Positions 1-10,010 of a stretch of 64,000 bases of DNA are shown here, piece by piece. The translations under genes and the position numbers were made by a program. The notes beneath the pieces are model-generated. The model saw only the letters and a program-made list of their open reading frames with translations, had not been told where the DNA came from and searched no databases. Position 1 is the stretch's first letter, and each line of letters starts with the position of its first letter. Origin of the DNA: Stereocaulon alpinum (taxonomy: Eukaryota > Ascomycota > Lecanoromycetes > Lecanorales > Stereocaulaceae); NCBI GenBank assembly GCA_018257865.1, contig JAEUBA010000011.1:124001-188000 (forward strand), read 5' to 3'.

Positions 1-629
1 CGAGCTTGATCGCTCAAAACACAACAAGAATGGCCATGGAGGCTTCAAGCGACGTCGTGATAGTCCTGATAATGGCAAGGGACGTCAAAGCGACGAACGT
101 GATGACCGTGACTGGAGGATAAGACGAGATGAGGACCATAAGTCCGGCTTCAAAGACAGGAATGATGGCAAGCATAGAGATGCCGGGAAGGGTCGTGGGA
201 GACCTGGTGGACGTGGAGGCCGAGGAGGACCCGATCGATCCGGGGACAGGCACCACGAGAAGAGTGCAAAAGATTCACGGTACGCCTGCTTTCAACCTAC
301 AGCTGCCTCCTGATTCTCACTAACGACTCTATAGCGGTGTCCCTATCGTCAGAACCTCGACTCCCGACCCGGATGACGAGGTCAGCCCTCGCACCAGCCC
401 GCCAGAACCAACTCCAGCCAAGGGGGACGCAGCGCCCAAGGTCGATGACGATACTTCCAACGGGACTGAATGCGGAGAGAACACTGCAGACAAGAGCATG
501 GCTCCACCTACTGCTACCGCGGATATCAAAGAGGAGACGACTTCAAAGAAAAGAGCCCGCGACGAAGATGATGGCGTCGATACCCAAGGCGCCACGAAGA
601 AAGTCGATGTCAAGGCCGGAGAATCATAA
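1..629 (+). CDS. RG/RD-rich nuclear-type protein, C-terminal part
   Basis: The 5' end lies outside the window. Two exons are visible, up to 279 and 335-629, joined across a 55-nt GT..AG intron with a CTAAC branch site; the frame runs cleanly into TAA at 627-629. The visible product is very polar. First comes an Arg/Asp/Lys-rich stretch with a GRGRPGGRGGRGG run, of the kind found in RNA-binding RGG tails. Then comes an acidic Ser/Pro/Thr-rich tail ending with a basic KKRARDEDD patch that could be a nuclear localisation signal. No catalytic domain is visible. A nuclear RNA-associated role is an inference from composition alone, and I do not recognise the family. Confidence 0.6.
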
Positions 630-1332
630 AACTAAACTCTCCTAACGAACGATGCTTCCACTCCCGATTGGCCCAATACTGTACCCTGCTTCCAAGTGCC
701 CACTACCACACGAGCATGCATTTGCTTCATACCCGAAAACTTCTGGCAATTTTCCAACATATTACCTCAACATCATGATAATGCATGCATGCATAGGAAG
801 GAGAAAGGTGGCTGGGCTTTGCTTTATAGACTTGCTAAAAGGAGAGCGGAGATTATCTGTCCTGCTTGTACATACGGCTTTTGACTGTAGGAGAGTTAGC
901 ATAGAATCATGACTATAATGAAGGACTTGAATCGGGATAGCTTCTTTGAAGCGATCGTTGAGTCCGATACCTGCGTTGTGAGAATAGTGGACGACTTCTT
1001 TGTCTTGTTGGCTGCTGAGATAATGAATATCGCGTGTTGTAGAGACATGTAATTGAGCACTGATTGTGTTCTTGGACACTCACGCGGCGTGGACTTCCAA
1101 CTCACATAATAGTCCCAGTCACATGGTCAACATGTAAAAGCTCTGACAGCACCGCCAAACAACCACCGATTAAGTAAGCCAGTGGAACAATTGGAGAAGG
1201 GCGTTGTCTTTGCATATACAAATATAAACATACAAGCCATACACCTTCCAATGCAGCCATCAATGCATATCGCTTTCCACTCCCGATAATTTCTACGTAA
1301 AGAAACAATACAAGAAAATATGCATCTTTCTT
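630..1332. other. Intergenic, shared 3' flanks
   Basis: This stretch lies between the stop codons of two convergent genes. It holds only short frames with stops and no family similarity that I recognise. It probably carries both 3' UTRs. Confidence 0.5.
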
Positions 1333-2643
1333 TTACACAACAATCTCCCCACCATCAACCAACACAGGCTCCCAATTTCCCCCTTTCTCAGCCTGACTAG
1401 GCACTTTGACTTCAAGCGGACTATACAAGTACCACCCCTTCAGCGCCCCAACTGCAGCCCGGAAGCGAGCTTCGTCGAGACTGCTACCGCTGCCTTCTCC
1501 TAGCTTGTCCTTGCCTGCGAAGACGCCGACTACGAATACTGGTGTCCTGCTCTTTCGTCCTGTTTCGCTTAGTATGCGTGCTACGGGACTTTCAAAGCCT
1601 TCCCTGGCGCAGAGGCGAGAAAGGTCACGGGTCGGTTGACGGAATTCGAATAGCTTGCTGAAATCTAGGTGGCGGGAGAGGATGTGTGCTTTGAAGAAAT
1701 TGTAAGCGGCTTTTTTACCGGCGTGCAGGTATATGGCCCCCATCAACGCCCTCACAAAATTCGTACTCGCTTGTTCGAGGGTGACGCCCTTTTCAAGTTT
1801 CCGCTGCAAGTCTTCTTGTCGTAGCTCAGGCCGCTCAGCATAATCGAGTTCTGTGCGTTGGATTTCGTCGCCGAAGTGGTCGCTTTTGATTGTCTTGCTA
1901 CTTGCGCCTCTCCGCCAGCCTTGTTCTGCGAACGTGGGTTTACCCTTTGAATCTGTGGCGACAATAGGGAGCTCCTTCACTTGGACTCCGGTGCCGTCAA
2001 CGGATGCATTCCCTGCTTCAACTCGCTTGCATTGGAGGTATCCTGGGTCTACTTCTCCGCCTGGCGCTGCAGCGATCTCTACACCCCAGTCCCTTGTGAT
2101 AACAGCTAGGGTCTTGGGGCCACAATATGCCCACATCGCGGCGAACATGACTTCAGTGGGGAGACGGGGATGGCGGCATAGGACTGCTTCGGAGGTGTAG
2201 AGGCCTAGGAGATCATAGCCTAAGATCGAGAGGGAGGAGTTGTTGAAGCGATGATCTATGTCTGCAGAGGGATCAACGAGGCAGCGCGCAAGTGTTTCGA
2301 GAGGGAGTCGAGGAGGAAGCATAAGGCGGGCATGGAGGGCGGACAGGCGTGCAGATTTGTGAGCTTGTTCGGACGGTGGAGAGGGTATCTGGCTGAGGAT
2401 GGTTTCCCTTTCTTTCTGGGTAGGGGCATTGTGGAAGAAGGCTTCTATCGACTCTGCCTTCCCTGATTCAACGTCATCTTCGGGTTCTATAGTGTGTGTG
2501 TATTGTATGGGAGCCGTCGATTGGAAGCGGAGGAAGTTTGTGGCGAAGGGGCGTCGATATTGTGTTTGGTGTATGAAGCAGCATGGTCTCGTGCGTGGTG
2601 AGAGGACTGAGCCGCTCCATCGTAGGAGACGCAGTGCTTTCAT
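1333..2643 (-). CDS. MRPL3: Mitochondrial large-subunit ribosomal protein mL44 (MrpL3)
   Basis: A single-exon gene of 436 aa. The open frame continues upstream to a TTG, but the first ATG is at 2643 and gives a credible mitochondrial presequence: Met-Lys-Ala-Leu-Arg, rich in Arg/Ser/Phe with few acids for about 45 residues. The body has the degenerate RNase III-like fold region of this family (LPTEVMFAAMWAYCGPKTLA, then FVRALMGAIYLHAGKKAA). The C-terminal part resembles a double-stranded-RNA-binding domain (FVVGVFAGKDKLGEGSG, DEARFRAA). Known role: structural subunit of the mitoribosomal large subunit. The RNase III acidic catalytic signature is not evident, as expected for this non-catalytic ribosomal branch. 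It is divergent from the small mitochondrial protein gene at 2879. Confidence 0.88.
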   Translation of the reverse strand: MKALRLLRWSGSVLSPRTRPCCFIHQTQYRRPFATNFLRFQSTAPIQYTHTIEPEDDVESGKAESIEAFFHNAPTQKERETILSQIPSPPSEQAHKSARLSALHARLMLPPRLPLETLARCLVDPSADIDHRFNNSSLSILGYDLLGLYTSEAVLCRHPRLPTEVMFAAMWAYCGPKTLAVITRDWGVEIAAAPGGEVDPGYLQCKRVEAGNASVDGTGVQVKELPIVATDSKGKPTFAEQGWRRGASSKTIKSDHFGDEIQRTELDYAERPELRQEDLQRKLEKGVTLEQASTNFVRALMGAIYLHAGKKAAYNFFKAHILSRHLDFSKLFEFRQPTRDLSRLCAREGFESPVARILSETGRKSRTPVFVVGVFAGKDKLGEGSGSSLDEARFRAAVGALKGWYLYSPLEVKVPSQAEKGGNWEPVLVDGGEIVV

Positions 2644-2878
2644 GTAAGCATATGACGACTTCAAGTATCCCGGAGCTCTACCAATTGCTAGTAGCTGGTC
2701 TGTCGAATTAGTCTATGATATTGACAGTTGCAGCTGCTGAATCTCTAAATTTCTCGCGCTAACAACAGTCGATGTCGATCATCAATTCCGGCGCCAAGGC
2801 TTCCGGGTAGAACTATCGACCGCTCCTCAAGACCTAGGTAGCTTCCGCATCCCCAATTGCGAAGCTCAATGCAAGACG

Positions 2879-3351
2879 ATGGAAAAAGATCATAGCACCA
2901 AAACGACTCAATCCAAGGGCGCTTCAATTTCTCACAGCAGTGGAGGAAAGATACCGTGCGTGCAGCTCCCACATTGGCTCTACAGAATCCGCCTTGGGTA
3001 ATAGCTCACAGCTCTCCAGATACCCCAAACATGTCTGGTCACCTGCAGGAGGTTGGTATGCACAACCAGCGAACTGGAAGTCGAACACTGCCATATGCGG
3101 TGTGATCATCATTGGCCTTACGGCAATTGCATGGAATATTAGCGCGGAGAGGGAGTTCAGACACAAGATGCCTGAGAAGGGCCGCTTCTTTCCCAGTCGA
3201 TAGTAAGATATCCCAATTTACAGATGCTTTGAGAGATCCTGGGCTGATCTTATGCTACAGTTGGAGCAAGCAAATCATAGAGTATGAGCGAGCAGAAGCG
3301 GCGAGAGAAGCGGCAGAAGAAGCAGCGAAGGCAGCGGCGAAAGGGCAATAG
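2879..3351 (+). CDS. Small single-pass mitochondrial inner-membrane protein, possible complex I accessory subunit
   Basis: Three exons, 2879-2955, 3020-3202 and 3261-3351, give 116 aa. Both introns have consensus ends (GTGCGT..CAG and GTAAGA..CAG), and splicing restores the conserved RYWSKQIIEYE junction. A polar N-terminus is followed by PYPKHVWSPAGGWYAQP, one transmembrane segment (about residues 46-64, CGVIIIGLTAIAWNIS), a charged EREFRHKMPEKGRFFPSR stretch and an Ala/Glu helical tail. I recall this compact design from a conserved fungal family probably linked to respiratory complex I (NUUM-like), but I cannot confirm the subunit name. The head-to-head position beside a mitoribosomal gene fits a mitochondrial role. 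The gene model is firm; the function is tentative. Confidence 0.7.
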
Positions 3352-5750
3352 TAGTGAGGGTTTTACAACGATCATTGCAGGCGCCAGTCCTCGAAATTGG
3401 CTCATCACCATCCATTGGACCCGATTTCTCAGCTTTCCGCAAGTTTTCATGCCGTCGAGAAAGCTCTTGCTGAAGGTGTTGTCCCTAAAACCTTGCTTAA
3501 GGCACCTTCGATAGGGTCTTGCTTATACTCCAGTAGACAGGGCTGATGTTAACCGACGAGGCAGGGCTGAGGGCCTTTTCGATCTTCCTCTTACGAAGAT
3601 CTATGTATACTTGTGCAAGCCGTTTCGAGGCTTCAGCGCCTTAGAGACACTTGCCGGGACCAATCCTGCGTAACGCACAGGCGGCCCCTGCATTACAGAT
3701 CTCTGGCTTTACGCGTGCGCAGATTGTCATCTATTGCATTTGCTCAAGTGCAAAGGTCAAATCGCAGCATGACTAGATGAGCCAGCATGCGCTCGCTGTT
3801 TCGTGTTTGCGCGTATGGTACTTATCTCAGCACAAGTGTCTTAAAGCATGGTCTACGTCTCACATACTCCACGATGAACTCCCAGTATAGTTGATCTCAA
3901 CACCTAAGATTTCATATGTCCCTTCATTCATTCTCTAGCCATATATACTCGCGTTATTCCCCCATGCAACGCACTGTGCTTCACCTCAAAAGCCCTACTG
4001 TTGCCATCTAACGAATCATCGCTGTTCCGCCCCGGCGCTACCTTGCCCAACAGGTCGAGCAACCTAAGTCTACTGTCACCCATCCTAGCCCTACCACGCA
4101 CCCCTGACAAACGCAACAGCGAACAATTCACAAAACTGCCTCCCCTACCAAACACTGCCCCCCTCAGAAACAATCTCCACCTCTTATCACAACACTGGGC
4201 GACCCGGAAACACATTCCCAACAACTCGCAGTAGCCTCCGACCTCAATAAAAATAGCTCTAACAATTCTCCAAGAAGATAGTCCTAGCGGCACCGTCAAT
4301 CCATCCGTCCATTTCTGCGGTATTGTTGATGTTAATTTTGGCGGGGGCGCGCTTTGATCAATTTGGCGCGATTGCAGGCTCGTCTGGTAGTGAGAGCTGT
4401 TCGGGAGCTTGTACTTATGCACTCGCCAGGCGAAGTTCTGCGGTATTGTGACCTTTGATATGAGTTTCTTTCGATGAGCTGGGGAATTGAAACCAGAGGC
4501 TACGATATTCGGGATCTTTGTTGTACGTCATCCTGTTCTTTTGCATTGGAGAGTTGTGTGCTATTATGCAGGTTTTCCCCATGGTAGACTCTAGACGATG
4601 TTACAATTTGGACATATCCACACTCAATATAATGAGCACTTCACTGGAGTGGAGCAATTCAGCGTACCGTTTGTGCTTCGAAAAACCTCATCCCCCAAAC
4701 CAATCAATGGGTAAGCCGCGTTTTGGCATGTACGCAACAACATCCAAGCCACAAATATCCCTCGATATACCCACAAGCCTACCACGACTGCAAACACCTC
4801 GCCTACCCCACTACCATCCCATTCCTCCCCCCCACACACATACATAACACACCCAAAACCATCTTCCTCCACCAGTGATATTACAACTCCCACAACCTAT
4901 CCACTAATGCCTTCATTATCTCCAACCCTACCTACCTACTGTCCTCCAGTGAATGTCCTACGTCCAGTATACTGAGATGGAAATGCTATACCACTCATTT
5001 TCGGCGTATTGTTTCGCTGTTTACGATTTTATGGATAGGGCGCTTTCCGGCTGGATGTGGGGAGTGGGGAGTGAGTTTGGTCGTGGGGTGGATATAATGC
5101 TGAAGTCTATTTATAAGTTGTATGAGACGGCGCTGGGGCGAAGTTTTCCCATCAGAGGTGGGGGAAAATGTGGTATGAAGGTTAGCTTTGTGTATGGGAC
5201 GGTGGAGTGGGGAAACTTAATGGTGCTGGTATTGTATGTGCTGGAGGTGGTGAGGGGTGTGATTTAGATTGTGGGATGGAGTGATGAGGCTGAGACTGAG
5301 GCGTGTAGGGTCTGAGTAGGGGGAGATGGTGGGAAGGGTGGGAAAGACTGTTTAGTGGGGAGGGGCGGGGAGGTTTAGGAGGTTGTGGAGTTGAAATAGC
5401 GGGCATGTCAGGATAAGTATCTGTGGGAATTAGTAAGACTGTCAAACAGGCAACGGCAAGGTGTTCTTTTGCGAATTATGGATTGTTTCCGTAAAATCAT
5501 GCATGCGAGCTATCGTTCGTGACTACTATGGTACAATGTTTCCGTCGAGGAAGAAAAAGGGATCGCTCAGCGCTCTGGAGTGGATATACTCATGTGAAAC
5601 ACCATTCGCTGATGCTCCCATTGGCAAAAGACGTGCAGTCAATGAATGTCTACCTCCTCAAACGCCATATGCTGATGCTCATGCGACCGTAAAATGTGCA
5701 GTCAATGACTGCATCTCTTCGAAACCTGCCTCAACCTCCGCACAACTGTG
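3352..5750. other. 2.4-kb gene-poor spacer
   Basis: Many overlapping short frames occur on both strands, but none shows a family motif, a transmembrane pattern with supporting splice sites, or consistent codon use. Pyrimidine- and purine-rich tracts lie around 4790-4900 and 5270-5400. I see no gene that I can support here. Confidence 0.4.
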
Positions 5751-7082
5751 TCAGACGTTGTCAATTTCCACAGACCTTATCCATTCGAAAAGAAAACTCA
5801 TCGTGTCCTCTCTGACCGAAATGCTGGGATGCGCGTTCTCAGCCATCGTACGTACCCGCTCGAAAGGTAAGCTGCCGTTCCATCGTTCTGCCCCATCCGC
5901 CTTTCTTGGTGTCAGTTTTGGCAAGCCAACCTGCTCGATGGCAAAGCTAGCTGCAACACCGCCACACGCAGCCGCGATTTTGAAATGCAAGGGGACACTC
6001 TCAATTTCGCTAATCTCGTGTGTAAGACCGGCACAAAATCCGCCCAAGAACGCGTTACCGCCTCCTGTCACGTCTATAACTTTGTTCTTTCGAAGTCTCT
6101 TTTCCGTGTAAGTTAGTTCATGCCGAGGTGCATGATACGCAGGGAACGAGGTAGTATCACCGTTCACCAGGACAGTACAACCCATCTCGCCTTGCCGAAG
6201 GACCAGGGCCTTGTTCGGATCCTCAAAGCCTTTAGCCTGAAGCTGCCAACATTGTCCTTCGGTGCTCTTCAGCAATCTCAGTGCGTTGTTCCAGGTGATG
6301 TTAAGGCCAGAGCCCACCGGTTCTTGATCATACTCTGGAGTTACTTGAATTTCTTGTTGGTCCTGGAAGAGCAGTGAAAGTTCGTGCGTGTTGGGGGAGA
6401 AGACATCGACGTGTTTTAGAGCTTCGTAGAACAAGGCTCTATTTCGAGGCACACAGTATCCCTCCATTGGTTCCCATACGAACATGGGCTTGGCAGATAA
6501 TCTGTCGGACAGTCCAGGGACAGAGGAAAGAAGTTCACGGCGCCTAGTGAGGATACCTTCAACGACTTCGACACAACGAAGAGGACCACATATTAGATGA
6601 AAGACTTTGGCAGTTACGTAATGGTCTGGTAGGCTGAGATGGTCGACTTGAATCTTGTCTGTTAAGAATTCGAAGTCTGAGGTGAGAGACCAAGAATTAG
6701 CTTTGAGTTTCTCGAATGTGCACTCATGAGAATGTTCTTACATCTGATGTCGTTCACATAAACGTTGCTTCCGCGGGTAGTCTTACGGTCTGGAGTGTCA
6801 ACGAAATGAGAGCCCGACTTCCAGGATTCGATCTCTTCTCTTGTCTCCCGGCTGAAATCTGATCCAGTGTGAACTATGAAGCCGACGTTTTTCGAATCTT
6901 CTTCGGGGTAAAAGAGTCGTGCTCCTACAGTAGCATAGGTGCCAGCGCCGCCCAGGATGCCCAATGTGGGCGGACCCGATTCTGGATATACATCGTCTGG
7001 CCAAAGGTTGAGCAGATGTAGTATCAAGCAAAAGATTAGACTTACCGATTATGAGCATTCCCAGTGAAACGACGTCCATCAT
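5751..7082 (-). CDS. MAK32: pfkB-family sugar kinase, Mak32-like
   Basis: Three exons on the minus strand, 7046-7082, 6742-6996 and 5751-6676, give 405 aa with all phases matching. The N-terminus reads MDVVSLGMLII, then a glycine-rich pfkB start, LGILGGAGTYATVGARLF. The C-terminal pfkB signature IDVTGGGNAFLGGFCAG carries the family's catalytic and anion-hole region, but with Asn-Ala where ribokinases usually have Asp-Ala/Asp-Thr. This GGGN variant is what I remember for Mak32-type proteins. The final AACGGVAASFAIEQVGLP block is also characteristic. Yeast Mak32 is needed for stability of the L-A dsRNA virus particle; the substrate of this branch is unknown. Introns are 49 and 65 nt. An additional in-frame ATG directly precedes the chosen one. 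Confidence 0.85.
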
Positions 7083-7090
7083 GGTGTTCT

Positions 7091-7517
7091 CTACAGGTTC
7101 TGGGTCAGACTTTTGGTATGCAGAGCTTGGAGTTTGAGGGTTTTACCAAGTAGGACGTGATCAGCAATTCGCGTCTCATAATGGGTATTGAGGAGGGACT
7201 CGGGGAGATCATAACCATTGGTGAGTTTCTCCCAGGCTCTCAGCCGATTTCGACGCTTCGCAGGTAAGTGATGCTGGCGGTGCTGGGATGTTGGGAAATT
7301 GGAGCGCTGGGCTGGTGATTTATGTATATTGAGAGATGAATGCTCTGATGCGATGTGTTTGGTGGACCGTGCCTGGTGGTTTGGAGTTGGTGGCTCAACA
7401 TGCTTGACATCCTCTTCCGTAGTGATGGGAGTTCCTGTGATTGGTTTCAGCTTACTGGTCACCGATTTGATTGGAGCTGTCAGTAGCCTTACCCGATCGG
7501 CTAGTAAGGTCCATGTC
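7091..7517 (-). other. Long open frame without an ATG, upstream of the kinase
   Basis: A minus-strand frame stays open from a stop near 7517 to a stop at 7091, only 8 bp before the kinase ATG. It has no in-frame ATG; the apparent start at 7462 is GTG. The encoded sequence is basic and His/Gln/Pro-rich, with one plausible segment, RRNRLRAWEKLTNGYDLP. It may be a 5' leader of the kinase transcript, the 3' exon of an unrecognised gene, or chance. I see no good splice donor/acceptor pair that supplies an ATG. Confidence 0.25.
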
Positions 7518-7735
7518 TAGTTCCCGGCTTGGCGCTGTCTGCATACTGTGAGCTTCTTAATAGCCTGCAAAAAAGTCCCTAAACTTATTACGACAAGTTT
7601 GTGTACTTTGCGAAGTTGTTGTGATCTTCAAACTGAGTTGAAGAATTTGTTGATAATCACATCGTACTAACTTAGCGCGATTACCGCTGGCTCCACAACC
7701 CTGGTCCTGATTGGTCTATTTTCCTGTATACAATC

Positions 7736-9566
7736 ATGTCTCAAATGAACTCCCTCACGACCCTTATAAAGCGGTATGCTACAGATCCTTTGTTTGCTAC
7801 GAACCTCAAAGTAGCCACTTGGCTACCTGTGAACCTTCTGCTTGAACATGTCTACCAAGGTCTCTCGTGAGCAAGTGGCTGACTGGATGCGCAGGCTGGA
7901 AGCTGCAACGTCCCGTTTGGAGGACATGGTGCCTAATATGAGCGACCCCGCAGCTTCAACGAACGGCGTACAATCAGCCCAGGCTCAAGGTATGCCGGCG
8001 GCGGCAGGAATGGTTCAATCCAGGGGAAATGCTCCTCCGCCGCTCAGGCACACGGAAACGTTGCCTCCGACTATCGACGATTTCGACTCTACGATCAACG
8101 ATGAAGTCAAGACTTTCGTCAATATGAGTGAGGAAATTGGGGGCTTAGTGGCAGAGCAGGTATGCCAGAAGCGAAACCTCTCACCAGAAGCTAGGCATGA
8201 ATACGAAAGCTGACATTCCGGCTGTAGTCCGCCGCTGTCCTCCGAGCTTTCGCTGCTGAACGCAAGTTCCTCATCGTAACGACAAAGTCCAAGAAGCCAG
8301 AAATACAGTCACCAGTCTACATGGAGATCTTGAAAGAGCTGCAATCGACGATGGGTGCGGTTAATGACATTCGAGAGGCTAACCGAGCATCGCCACTCTT
8401 CACGCATCTAACTACCGTCTCCGAAGGCATTGCTGTGCTGGGTTGGATTACCGTAGAACCGAAACCTGCGGAATTCGTTACTGAGTGCTTGAGCAGCGCC
8501 CAGTTCTACGGCAATCGTATCATCAAAGAGTACAAGGAGAAGTTAGTAGCCCTGCCAACATTCTTGTAGATTTACTAATACATTACTCAGAGATCGAAAA
8601 CACGTAGAATGGGTCAACGCTTTCTACAACATCTTCAAATCCCTGGCTTCATACGTCAAGCAACACTATTCATCGGGCGTGACCTGGAACAATCAAAACG
8701 GCATCGACCCTCAGGAAGCCCTCAAACAAGTACAGTCGGGTCAAACATCACGGTCTCCACCGCCATCGTCCGCCCCTCCACCCCCTCCACCACCGCCACT
8801 TCCTTCATTCGATGGCCCTCCACCACCACCGCCAATGCCTCCCAATGGCTCTGGTGCATCATCAAATTCTACCGACATGGGTGCCGTCTTCGACCAGATC
8901 TCACGAGGATCAGACGTAACATCACACCTCCGTAAAGTCGACCCTTCAAGTCAAACCCACAAGAACCCTTCTCTTCGCGCATCCTCCGCCATTCCGCCAG
9001 CTCCCAGCCGCTCCACCTCTCAATCGTCCTCACGGAGCATACCCAGCAAGAAGCCCAAACCAGAGAGCATGCGTACCAAGAAGCCTCCGAAGAAAGAGCT
9101 CGAAGGAAACAAATGGCTCATCGAGAACTACGATAACCCAGGCCAAATGATAGAGATAGAAGCGGCCATCAACCACTCGCTCCTCATATCTCGCTGCACC
9201 AAAACCACCATCCGGGTTATCGGAAAAGCGAACGCCATCTCCCTAGACAACTGCACTCAAACTTCCCTCGTCATCGACTCCCTCGTCAGCGCCGTCGATG
9301 TTATCAAGTGCCCGAAGTTCGAGATGCAGGTGCTCGGAATGCTACCGACTATCATGCTAGACCAAGTTGACGGCGCCACTTTATACTTGAATAAGGAAAC
9401 GCTACACACGACCGAGGTGTATACATCGAAATGCACTGGCGTCAACATCAATATGCCGGGACAGAATGAGGATGATGACTATGAGGAGAAGCCGCTGCCG
9501 GAGCAGTTGAAGAGCGTGGTGAGGAATGGAGTGCTTACTACTGAGATTGTTGAGCATGCTGGGTAG
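7736..9566 (+). CDS. CAP: Adenylyl cyclase-associated protein (CAP/Srv2)
   Basis: Four exons, 7736-7773, 7895-8159, 8228-8541 and 8591-9566, give 530 aa. The first intron must be removed to join LTTLIKR to LEAATSRLED, the conserved cyclase-binding heptad motif; the ATG at 7842 would miss it. The third intron uses the rarer donor GTTAGT. Domains: N-terminal oligomerisation/cyclase-binding motif (1-25), helical folded domain (about 75-235, with MEILKELQSTMGAVNDIRE), proline tract (about 265-300) that in the family binds profilin and SH3 proteins, a WH2-like basic segment, and the C-terminal CARP beta-helix (about 370-530) starting KKELEGNKWLIENYDN. Known role: recycling of ADP-actin from cofilin and coupling of Ras to adenylyl cyclase. 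The gene looks complete and ordinary. Confidence 0.95.
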
Positions 9567-10010
9567 AAAGCGGAAGATACGAAGTGGCAAATGGACAGGG
9601 GGTGTAATAATCATTGTAGCATATCAATCGGCGTCTTGTAATTGTCGAACACGCATCAAGGAGAGCCATGGGACTGGATAGGAGGTAGTTGCCACGATAG
9701 CAAGGAGACGCCGCTATTCGGCCTTCGACTTTCACCATTGTCTTAGCAGTAGAGAAAGCGTGTGAACCGTCTAATTAGACTCCCATACTTTCTTGTATAA
9801 GTGCGGTTCTTTATCAAGCTCAGCTTTACCAGTATTCTGTAATCCGACTCGATCACGATCGCATGACAGACAGAGACTTAGAATTTCAAACACTCAATTC
9901 TCATAACAGCTCTAACCCCACACGCTGGCTAATCCTACATACCTTAGCAATGCTCGCTACCTATGCAATACGCCACACCCAATGCAAAGCCCCAAAAACC
10001 ACACCACCAC
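9567..10010. other. Convergent 3' spacer
   Basis: About 440 bp lie between the stops of CAP and TEP1. I see no feature beyond presumptive 3' UTRs. Confidence 0.4.

Noticed and set aside
3928..4422. 164-aa minus-strand frame in the 3.4-5.7 kb gap
   Set aside because: Irregular composition, no motif, no neighbours or splice signals that support it. It overlaps equally long frames on the other strand.
5461..6111. 216-aa plus-strand frame
   Set aside because: It is mostly the antisense shadow of the last exon of the MAK32-like kinase, whose frame carries clear pfkB motifs.
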